DNA of 64,000 nt from Geitlerinema sp. BBD 1991-9 (GTDB lineage: Bacteria > Cyanobacteriota > Cyanobacteriia > Cyanobacteriales > Geitlerinemataceae), in the NCBI GenBank assembly GCA_001657325.1, contig LWRO01000023.1, positions 34,168 through 98,167 of the forward strand, in the 5' to 3' direction. The notes beneath the pieces were generated by a model. It did no database searches. It saw nothing but the letters and a program-made list of their open reading frames with translations, and was not told the DNA's origin. The first letter of the stretch is position 1. Each line of letters begins with the position of its first letter. The position numbers and the translations under genes are program-made. This document shows positions 57,309 through 64,000 of this stretch, piece after piece.

Positions 57309-60300
57309 ATGTACGACCTGTATCAAATTGGCGGTAGTCTCGCCCCGAACGCCCCCACCTACATCAAACGTCCGTCTGACACGCAACTGTTGACCTCTCT
57401 CAAGCGCGGTGAGTTCTGCTACGTTCTCAACTGTCGCCAGATGGGAAAATCGTCGCTTTTAGTCCGAACGCGAACCCAACTCGAACAGAGTGGTTCTCGC
57501 TGTGCCAGCATCGATCTGACCCGCCTCGGTAGCGAAGCGGTTACGCCGTTACAGTGGTACAAAGGCTTAGTTGCAGAACTTTGGCGCGGGTTCGGGCTGT
57601 TTGGGGACGTGAACCTGAAAGTCTGGTGGGAATCGGGGGAAGAAATTCCCTTGTTGCAGCGTTTGGGGAATTTCGTCGAAGATATCCTGTTCGCTCAGTT
57701 TCCCGACACCTCACTCTCAATTTTTCTCGACGAAATCGACAGCGTGCTGAGTTTGAACTTTCCCGCAGACGATCTGTTCGCTTGGGTTCGCTTCTGCTAT
57801 AACCAACGGTCGATCGACTCGCGCTACAACCAATTAAATTTTGCCATTTTCGGCGTGGCGACCCCATCGAACTTGATTCGAGATCGCACGCGCACGCCGT
57901 TCAATATCGGTACAGCCGTTGATTTACGAGGATTTACCTTTGAAGAAGCCACCCCCCTCCTAGCCGGATTGCAAACCGTGAGCGACCAGCCTGGGGCCGT
58001 GCTGAAAGAAATCCTGCACTGGACGAGCGGCCAACCGTTTCTCACGCAAAAACTCTGTCGCCTCGCGATCGAACAATGGCAAACCATCAATACCAACGGT
58101 TCGATGTCTGTTTCGGGAAAGGTGGCCTGCTTGGTTCGATCGACGATCGTACAGTATTGGGAAACCCAAGACGAACCGGAACACCTGCGAACCATCCGCA
58201 ATCGCATTTTATGCGACAGTACCCGCGCCGCACGATTGCTCAGACTGTACCAACAGGTACTCGAAAACCGTAAAATTGCCGATCCCAACAGCGACGATCT
58301 CATCGAATTAGCCTTATCTGGGCTAGTGGTTCGCGATGGCGATCGATTGCGGGTCAAAAACCCCATTTATCGCAGTGTCTTCAATCAAAACTGGGTACAA
58401 CAACAGCTCGATCGATTGCGTCCCTACGCCCTCACGATGAACGAATGGGTGGCGTCCAACTACACGGACGAGTCGCGCCTGTTGCGAGGAACCGCGTTAC
58501 GAGAAGCTCGTATCTGGTCGGTGGGCAAGCGGTTGAGCGATCTCGACGATCGATTTCTCGCCGCCAGTGAAGACCTCGATCGGCGAGAAGCCCACCAAAG
58601 ACTCGAACTCGCCCGAGTGCAAGCGGTTGAAGCACAGCTCGCGGAAGAGCGCAAACGACTGGCAGTCGAACGCAAAGTCGAACGTCAAGAGACTCACTGG
58701 CAGCGACAGTTTAACTTCGTTCTCGGCATCGCCTTAGTCGTCGTAACCGGGATGGGGATCTTCGCCCGTTCCCAATACTATCAGGCGCGAATTGGTGAAA
58801 TTCAAGCGCTCGTCAGTTCCGCCACGGGCCAACTGGACTCCGAACAAAACCTCAACGCCCTCCTATCGGCCGTCAAAGCCAAACGACGGTTGCGCAAAAT
58901 CCCTCACCTCACCCCGGAACTCGCCGATCTCGTCGATGCCGTTTTGTATAAAACCATTCTTCACGCCAACGAGCACAATCGCTTGTCCGATGCTGGCGCA
59001 ACAGTCTATACCGTCACCTTCAACCCCGACGCAACCCTCATCGCCACGGGCAATCACAAGGGCGAAATCTGGTTGGGAGAACCCGACGGAACCCCGATTC
59101 GGGTTTGGCAGCATTCCCAAAAACCCAGTCGCGTCAACCAAATCAAATTTAGCCCCGACGGCACGCACTTGGCCTCAGTGGGGGGTAACCTGTTGGCGCT
59201 GTGGCATCTCGACGGCACGCTCGCGCGTGCGTTTCCCGTGCAACCCCACGACCTCTTGCAAGTTTTGTTTTCTCCAACGGAAAACGAACTCGTGACTTTA
59301 GATACGTTGGGAACCGTCAAGTTTTGGCACTTAGACGGAACACTCCGCACGGAGATCGACATCGATCGAACTTCAGCCGTCAGTCAAGGTTTGGCCTACA
59401 GTCCCGACGGAACCTTTATTCTCATCGCTAATGCCCGGGGCGAAATCGAACGATGGGGAACTGACGGCACGTTTCAAACCGCCATTCCGACCAGTTCTGC
59501 GATTTTCGATGTCGAAATTTCCCCGGACGGCCGTTGGATAGCTGCCGCGTGCGAGAAAACGGTCAGAGTGTGGAACCGCGACGGCAAACCGACCGCGACG
59601 GCGATCGGACATCGAGGATGGGTGTGGGACGTGGCGTTTTCACCGGACAGTCGCACCCTCGCCTCGTCGAGTTTGGATAAAAGCATCAAACTGTGGAGTC
59701 TCGAGGGGCAACAGTGGCAAACCTTGGACGGACATCGAGGGGGAGTTTGGAGCATTGCGTTTTCACCAGACGGACAGACCCTTATTTCGGGCAGTTCTGA
59801 CACGACCATACGACTGTGGAAAGTCCGAAACCCCTTTTGGACGCGCCTTTACGGCCATGAAGGCGTGGTGGTCAGCGCTGCGTTTTCCACTGACGATCGA
59901 TGGGTGGCCACAGCCAGTGCCGATCGAACGGTTCGGTTGTGGGCGAGGACGGGCGAGTTTTTGAGGAGTTTGAAGGAACACGCGGGCATCGTGTGGAATG
60001 TCGAGTTTTCTTCACAGGGGCAGTTAATTTCGAGCAGTGACGACCGCAATGTGGCGATCGGTTTCCCCGCAACGACCGCGCCTGAGAATGCGGTGGATCG
60101 ATCGACCTTTGAAACCTCAGCCCCAGCGCTGGAATTGGCCGTCAGTCCCGACGAAACGGAGATCGCCGTCGGCCATAGCGATAACGCCGTTCGTCTTTAC
60201 ACCGTAGACGGACGGTTGCTCGAAACCTTCAGCGGTCATACCGGTGCTGTGTGGAGTGTCGCTTGGTCTCCCCACACCGATCGATTGCTTTCGGGGGGAG

Positions 60301-60842
60301 AAGACGGCGTGGCGAAGTTATGGGATCGATCGGGGACACTCCTAGAAACTTTGACCGGTCATAAAAGCAATATTTGGAAAGTCGCGTTCAGTCCGGGGGG
60401 TCAGACGATGGCGACGGGTGGGGCCGATCTGACGGTTAAGTTGTGGGATCGCGAGGGAACACTTCTCAACACCTTACAGGGACATCAAGGGGCAGTATGG
60501 GGCATTGATTTCAGTCCGAACGGAGCGATGTTGGCGTCGAGCGATGTCAGTTCGCAGATTGTGCTGTGGAACCGTGAGGGAGCGCGGTTAGGGATTTTAG
60601 ACGTTCACGATTCAGGCGTTCGCGACGTGCGATTTAGCCCGGACGGTATGCAGCTCGTTTCGTCCAGCGACGATAATACGGCCATTTTGTGGAATCTCGA
60701 TCGACTCCTCGACCTCGAACCGCTGACTTATGCCTGCGATTTATTGCAAGGCTACTTGAAAAATAGCGCCGAACTGTCCGAGGCCGATCGCCGTTTGTGC
60801 GATGGGGTCGATCGCGGCCGTGTTAGAACCGTCCTCGATTAA
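57309..60842 (+). CDS. AAA-like ATPase with transmembrane segment and C-terminal WD40 propeller(s)
   Basis: A 1177-residue protein. AAA_35 domain at ~1-330: YQIGGSLAPNAPTYIKRPSD, Walker A LNCRQMGKSSLLV and Walker B LSIFLDEIDSVLSL, with both Asp residues kept. A charged coiled coil (~415-465) and one transmembrane segment (FNFVLGIALVVVTGMGIFA, ~468-487) follow. From ~555 to ~1140 there are about 14 WD40 units (GHRGWVWDVAFSPDSRTLAS, GHRGGVWSIAFSPDGQTLIS, GHTGAVWSVAWSP), enough for two propellers. Such proteins are abundant in filamentous cyanobacteria and probably scaffold signalling complexes. The stop overlaps the convergent cysS stop by three bases. Confidence 0.92.
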   Translation: MYDLYQIGGSLAPNAPTYIKRPSDTQLLTSLKRGEFCYVLNCRQMGKSSLLVRTRTQLEQSGSRCASIDLTRLGSEAVTPLQWYKGLVAELWRGFGLFGDVNLKVWWESGEEIPLLQRLGNFVEDILFAQFPDTSLSIFLDEIDSVLSLNFPADDLFAWVRFCYNQRSIDSRYNQLNFAIFGVATPSNLIRDRTRTPFNIGTAVDLRGFTFEEATPLLAGLQTVSDQPGAVLKEILHWTSGQPFLTQKLCRLAIEQWQTINTNGSMSVSGKVACLVRSTIVQYWETQDEPEHLRTIRNRILCDSTRAARLLRLYQQVLENRKIADPNSDDLIELALSGLVVRDGDRLRVKNPIYRSVFNQNWVQQQLDRLRPYALTMNEWVASNYTDESRLLRGTALREARIWSVGKRLSDLDDRFLAASEDLDRREAHQRLELARVQAVEAQLAEERKRLAVERKVERQETHWQRQFNFVLGIALVVVTGMGIFARSQYYQARIGEIQALVSSATGQLDSEQNLNALLSAVKAKRRLRKIPHLTPELADLVDAVLYKTILHANEHNRLSDAGATVYTVTFNPDATLIATGNHKGEIWLGEPDGTPIRVWQHSQKPSRVNQIKFSPDGTHLASVGGNLLALWHLDGTLARAFPVQPHDLLQVLFSPTENELVTLDTLGTVKFWHLDGTLRTEIDIDRTSAVSQGLAYSPDGTFILIANARGEIERWGTDGTFQTAIPTSSAIFDVEISPDGRWIAAACEKTVRVWNRDGKPTATAIGHRGWVWDVAFSPDSRTLASSSLDKSIKLWSLEGQQWQTLDGHRGGVWSIAFSPDGQTLISGSSDTTIRLWKVRNPFWTRLYGHEGVVVSAAFSTDDRWVATASADRTVRLWARTGEFLRSLKEHAGIVWNVEFSSQGQLISSSDDRNVAIGFPATTAPENAVDRSTFETSAPALELAVSPDETEIAVGHSDNAVRLYTVDGRLLETFSGHTGAVWSVAWSPHTDRLLSGGEDGVAKLWDRSGTLLETLTGHKSNIWKVAFSPGGQTMATGGADLTVKLWDREGTLLNTLQGHQGAVWGIDFSPNGAMLASSDVSSQIVLWNREGARLGILDVHDSGVRDVRFSPDGMQLVSSSDDNTAILWNLDRLLDLEPLTYACDLLQGYLKNSAELSEADRRLCDGVDRGRVRTVLD

Positions 60843-62287
60843 GATCGCACGAAGGTCGTTTCACCGGGTTTGTCGATGAGCGAGATCCTCTGAGCGTTCA
60901 ACTCGTCGCGAATTCGATCGGCTTCGGCAAAGTTTTTCGCTTTCCGTGCCGCTTGGCGTTGGGCGATGAGATCCAAAATTTCCTCGTCGCTCATTCCCCC
61001 AACGGGTTCTGTGGTTTCCGGTTCCGCCTCTAAGCCGAGGATGGCTGCCAGTTCCACCAGGGTTTGCCATTGACGTTGGAGATGCTCCACTGCTACGTCG
61101 AGATCGCCTCCGTGAACGAGGATATTTCCGACACGGCGTAACTCTTTCGCCAACTCGAACACCACCGCCAACCCCCCTGGCGTGTTGAAATCGTCATCCA
61201 TAGCGGTTTGGAATTTTTCGATCGCGTCTTCGAGGGGGGTTAACTGCTGTGAATTTAAATCACTATCGTCGCTCCACCCTAGTTTCTCGCCGAACTGGTT
61301 GCCGAACAGCAAGCCGTCTTTGAGGGTCGTCCAACCGTTTTCCGCCGAAGCGATCGCGTCGTCGGTAAAGTCGAGGGGTTTGCGATACTGAGCCTGCAAG
61401 ACGAACAAACGCACCACCATCGGATCGATTCGATCGAGCATTTCGCGAATCGTCGTAAAATTCCCGAGAGACTTCGACATTTTCTCACCGTTGACGCGCA
61501 CCATGCCGTTATGCGTCCAGTATTTCGCGAGGGGTTTGCCTGTTGCACCTTCCGATTGGGCAATTTCGTTTTCGTGGTGGGGAAAAACCAAGTCACCGCC
61601 GCCGCCGTGAATGTCGATGGTGTCGCCGAAACTCGATCGAATCATCGCCGAACATTCGATATGCCACCCCGGACGACCTTTCCCCCAAGGGGAATCCCAA
61701 GCCGGTTCGCCGGGTTTCGCCCCTTTCCACAGTGCAAAATCGAACGGATGGCGTTTTTTGCTATCCTCCGCACTCACCCGTCCGCTCGCACCGGATTGCA
61801 TTTGATCTTGGGTGCGTCCTGACAGCTTCCCATAACTGGGGAACGCTTGCACGCTATAGTAAACGTCGCCGTTAGCAGGATAGGCAATCGTTTTATCGAT
61901 GAGGGTTTGGATGAGGTCGCAAATTTCCTCGATATGTTCGGTGACGCGAGGATAAGCGTCTGCATCTTTAACGTTGAGTTGGCGGAGATCGCGAAAGTAA
62001 GCGTCGATGTATTGTTCCGACACCTCAGACATCGTACTTCCCCGCTCTTTGGCACGATTGAGAATTTTGTCGTCGATGTCGGTGAAATTCTGCACGTAGC
62101 GCACCTTATAGCCGCGCCAGAGGAGGTAACGCCGCACGGTATCCCACACGATATACGATCGAGCGTGGCCGAGGTGGCAGTCGTCATACACGGTTACGCC
62201 GCAGCAGTACATTTTGACCTCACCGGGAACGGTGGGCGTGAAGGCTTCTTTCTGGCGGGTTTGCGTGTTGTAGATGGTAAGACTCAT
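60839..62287 (-). CDS. cysS: Cysteinyl-tRNA synthetase
   Basis: A 482-residue class I aminoacyl-tRNA synthetase that charges tRNA-Cys. CCGVTVYDDCHLGHARSYI carries the HIGH-type motif and a zinc-ligand Cys; GEKMSKSLGNFTTIREML has KMSKS. GWHIECSAMIRSSFGDTIDIHGGGGDLVFPHHENEIAQSE includes the zinc site and active-site aromatic/His residues. The C-terminal anticodon-binding DALR-type domain is present, with length near the usual 465-490. It converges on the AAA-WD40 gene with overlapping stops. A heptad repeat and a MITE-like element lie upstream. Confidence 0.97.
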   Translation of the reverse strand: MSLTIYNTQTRQKEAFTPTVPGEVKMYCCGVTVYDDCHLGHARSYIVWDTVRRYLLWRGYKVRYVQNFTDIDDKILNRAKERGSTMSEVSEQYIDAYFRDLRQLNVKDADAYPRVTEHIEEICDLIQTLIDKTIAYPANGDVYYSVQAFPSYGKLSGRTQDQMQSGASGRVSAEDSKKRHPFDFALWKGAKPGEPAWDSPWGKGRPGWHIECSAMIRSSFGDTIDIHGGGGDLVFPHHENEIAQSEGATGKPLAKYWTHNGMVRVNGEKMSKSLGNFTTIREMLDRIDPMVVRLFVLQAQYRKPLDFTDDAIASAENGWTTLKDGLLFGNQFGEKLGWSDDSDLNSQQLTPLEDAIEKFQTAMDDDFNTPGGLAVVFELAKELRRVGNILVHGGDLDVAVEHLQRQWQTLVELAAILGLEAEPETTEPVGGMSDEEILDLIAQRQAARKAKNFAEADRIRDELNAQRISLIDKPGETTFVRS

Positions 62288-62293
62288 CTTTTA

Positions 62294-62321
62294 CAGTGAG
62301 CAGTGAGCAGTGAGCAGTGAG
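62294..62321. repeat. Heptad tandem repeat (CAGTGAG) x4
   Basis: Four perfect direct copies of CAGTGAG followed by a variant copy (CAGTGAA), directly upstream of the cysS start. This is a short tandemly repeated repetitive sequence of the kind common in cyanobacteria. Confidence 0.9.
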
Positions 62322-62346
62322 CAGTGAATGGTTAACAGTTAACAGT

Positions 62347-62477
62347 GGGTACATCTCACTTTTGCGATCGGAACTCCTCCGCCTTCGGCATCTCCCCTTA
62401 GCCAGGGGAGGATGGGTGGGGTGGCGAGCGCTCAGTCGAGGCGCGGAGGGGTCTTTCTACGAAATTGAGATGTACTC
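62347..62477. mobile_element. MITE-like element, family A, copy 2
   Basis: 131 bp with inverted ends GGGTACATCTCACTTT and the complement of GAGTACATCTCAATTT. It shares the ends and the CTACGAAATTGAGATG block with copy 1 at 14025-14125. Relative to copy 1, both ends carry the same change (TGCATC to TACATC), so pairing is kept. Confidence 0.78.
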
Positions 62478-63018
62478 GTTAACAGTCAATCGTTAGCTGT
62501 CAACAAGTTTGATGGATATCTTTCACTAAGGCAAGTATTCAGACTGTAGCGTTTGCTCGATCGAAAATGGAGACATTTTGGGAAATTCATCAACCGATAA
62601 TCCAGTTTCATCTACCGCAAGTCTTAGCACATTTTGGGAACAGTCGTGTAAAACGTCATTGGCATGATTCTTCAAACTTGGACTGTCGAGAAAAATATCC
62701 TGAAGTCTATTTCGGTGTTCGCGAATTTTCGGTTTCTAACTTTTACTCCGTTTTATGGGTTGGAATTTCATATTTCAAGAGATGCGTCAGCACAATTCTT
62801 CGATTACTGCGAACTGCTTGCTTCTCTCGTCTTTCCATCTCTTAAATTTCTTCAACCAGATTGGGTAAATTTATTTTTGACAATTCGCCATTTTGAATTC
62901 GATCGAGTGTGTCTTGAATCCATAAAAAAATTCTCGATCGTATAATTGCTTATTCGTTAGATCGACAGGGTTAGTATTATTCATGTTACTAAAACGGAAT
63001 TAAAAAATATTTCAGGTA

Positions 63019-63148
63019 GGCACATCTCATTTTTACAAGAACCTGAGGTGTAGGGTGCGTTAACGGGCTACAAAACTTGGCTGAAGTCGGGATCGATTAG
63101 ATGTCCGGGTAACGTACCGAAAACGATTTTTACAGTCTTGAGATGCAG
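63019..63148. mobile_element. MITE-like element, family B, fuller copy
   Basis: 130 bp with short inverted ends containing ACATCTCA/GCATCTCA. The interior (TAGGGTGCGTT, CGGGCTACAAAA, GGCTGAAGTCGGGAT) is the reverse complement of the element at 21484-21587. It is non-coding and lies just downstream of the hisI stop. Confidence 0.73.
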
Positions 63149-63190
63149 CTTTTTATATTGCCTATTTCTTTCTTTTTTCTTGCGTTGACT

Positions 63191-63550
63191 TCACTTTAAT
63201 TTTAAGTTTTCCCGAAGCGATACCTCGTTAAAAAAGCAACTTCGCGCCCCTGTATGGCAGGCCACGTCTCCCACTTGCTCGATTTTTACCAAAATCGCGT
63301 CCGCATCGCAGTCGTAATACAGGGATTTAACCTTTTGAATATGCCCAGAAGTTGCGCCTTTATGCCACAATTCCTGACGAGAACGACTCCAATAGTGCAT
63401 CTCACCGGTTTCTAAAGTCTGTTGAATTGACTCTCGGTTCATCCATGCCATCATCAATACGGTTCCATCTCGAGCGTCCTGGGCAATAGCTGGAATCAAA
63501 CCGCGATCGTCGAATTTTAAAGTGTCGATCCAGAGGTTATCTTGGTTCAT
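63191..63550 (-). CDS. hisI: Phosphoribosyl-AMP cyclohydrolase, stand-alone (no HisE domain)
   Basis: A 119-residue enzyme that opens the adenine ring of phosphoribosyl-AMP in histidine synthesis. The family motifs are present: [45 protein letters not shown], the metal site [15 protein letters not shown] and the zinc Cys pair in [11 protein letters not shown]. The protein ends shortly after, at SLRENLKLK, so the phosphoribosyl-ATP pyrophosphatase (HisE) domain that most cyanobacteria fuse here is absent. HisE must be encoded elsewhere, or it has been lost. The ATG at 63550 lies inside the end of a TnpB remnant frame (14-base overlap). Confidence 0.92.
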   Translation of the reverse strand: MNQDNLWIDTLKFDDRGLIPAIAQDARDGTVLMMAWMNRESIQQTLETGEMHYWSRSRQELWHKGATSGHIQKVKSLYYDCDADAILVKIEQVGDVACHTGARSCFFNEVSLRENLKLK

Positions 63551-63962
63551 TAAGGGTTACTCGTCGATCGTTACTTGTTTTACTGGACTTAAATTGACCG
63601 AATTTTTTGAAACGAGGAAATCCATCTCCACGCTTACGAAACGCATCCCAGGTATCGTGCAGCCGACGAATCGTGGTTTGCAACACCTGAGAATGCACCT
63701 TGCCCAAATGTGGGAATTTCTTCTTGGCTTGGGGCAGGTTGTTTGGCTGACGATGGTAGGATGGGAATGGCTCATCTGCGGGAATAATGTATTCCTTTTC
63801 CCGAGAACATCTGTCTACCGGACACTTACGCCAAGCCATCCAGTCTTTGAGTTCGCGCAGTGCGTAGTTATACACGCCTCTACACGTCTCAAGCCACTCC
63901 AGTCGTTCCGTTTGCTGTGTGGCATCTGGATAGATTCTGTATCGGTAGTTCATCGTCAGCAT
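63537..63962 (-). pseudogene. TnpB (IS200/IS605 OrfB) N-terminal remnant
   Basis: A 141-codon frame starting with MNYRYRIYPDATQQTERLEWLETCRGVYNYALRE, the typical TnpB N-terminus, and running to GDGFPRFKKFGQFKS. Here family proteins continue into the RuvC-like nuclease core and zinc finger. The rest is missing: the frame continues only 17 codons through unrelated sequence and stops inside hisI. The catalytic part is absent, so it cannot be a functional nuclease. There is no matching TnpA in view. Confidence 0.85.
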
Positions 63963-64000
63963 GGCGCCATTTTACTCTGAATAAAGCGCAGTGGTAGATG

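Larger units (their letters stand above)
62288..63190. other. Repeat-rich intergenic region
   Basis: A 903-bp gap between cysS and the end of hisI. It contains a heptad tandem repeat (62294-62321), a family A MITE-like element (62347-62477) and a family B element (63019-63148). Two overlapping short frames at 62567-62945 have no recognisable protein character and are not called. Confidence 0.6.

Noticed and set aside
62567..62945. Two overlapping frames of 92-93 codons in the cysS-hisI gap
   Set aside because: No recognisable family, AT-rich, two competing frames; could be a decayed gene but nothing supports a call.

Overview
The window is chromosomal DNA of a cyanobacterium, most likely a filamentous Oscillatoriales/Geitlerinema-like species (the genus is inference). 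The support is the adjacent ado, aar and accA genes, the carboxysome shell gene ccmP, a SigA plus a group 2 sigma factor, a PatA-type response regulator, a YS-type pseudo-orthocaspase, AAA-WD40 signalling proteins, a PEP-CTERM protein, HIP1 octamers (GCGATCGC) and pervasive CGATCG-rich sequence. No tRNA, rRNA or CRISPR array was found.

Layout. 1-6.6 kb is regulatory: the N-terminal part of a CBS/multi-PAS sensor that runs off the left edge, a PatA-like regulator, a degenerate EAL protein and a group 2 sigma factor. 6.6-17.3 kb is a surface-glycan type cluster: an ArnT/PMT-like transferase on the minus strand facing five plus-strand membrane proteins. Those five are two tandem paralogues of unknown family and three GT39-like proteins, the last broken by a frameshift. 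17.6-21.4 kb is a translationally coupled pair: a secreted protein of unknown family and an animal-type haem peroxidase with RTX repeats. 21.6-25.7 kb (minus) is lipid metabolism: pgsA, a small protein, accA, aar, ado. 26-32.5 kb is mixed: an orphan ABC permease, a histidine kinase, an MscS channel fused to a DEP domain, a CSP41-like SDR and a PEP-CTERM protein. 33.2-34.2 kb is pdhA.

34.6-40.1 kb is an NAD biosynthesis locus: pncB, a nadD-like gene, an NrtR-like Nudix regulator, endonuclease V and nadE. An inverted repeat overlaps the likely -10 box in front of pncB. 40.1-48 kb (minus) carries sigA, an LpxB-related protein, the pseudo-orthocaspase, ATP sulfurylase and ccmP. 48.3-49.8 kb is a rhomboid protease.

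49.9-52.3 kb is a decaying accessory patch: hicBA with a frameshifted hicA tail, a truncated pentapeptide gene, an AT-rich RelA/SpoT-domain pseudogene and an Uma2 remnant. 52.3-55.1 kb has a membrane acyltransferase and lnt. 55.6-60.8 kb has two AAA-like signalling proteins, one with GGDEF and one with WD40 repeats. cysS, a stand-alone hisI and a TnpB remnant close the window.

Small dispersed repeats are a clear theme. There are two MITE-like families sharing the terminal motif GCATCTCA, a separate 118-bp inverted-repeat element, and heptad-type repeats between genes. I did not find one clearly new multi-gene system. The best candidates for undescribed biology are the coupled peroxidase pair, the paralogous membrane-protein cluster, the MscS-DEP fusion and the AAA-GGDEF protein with an altered Walker B.
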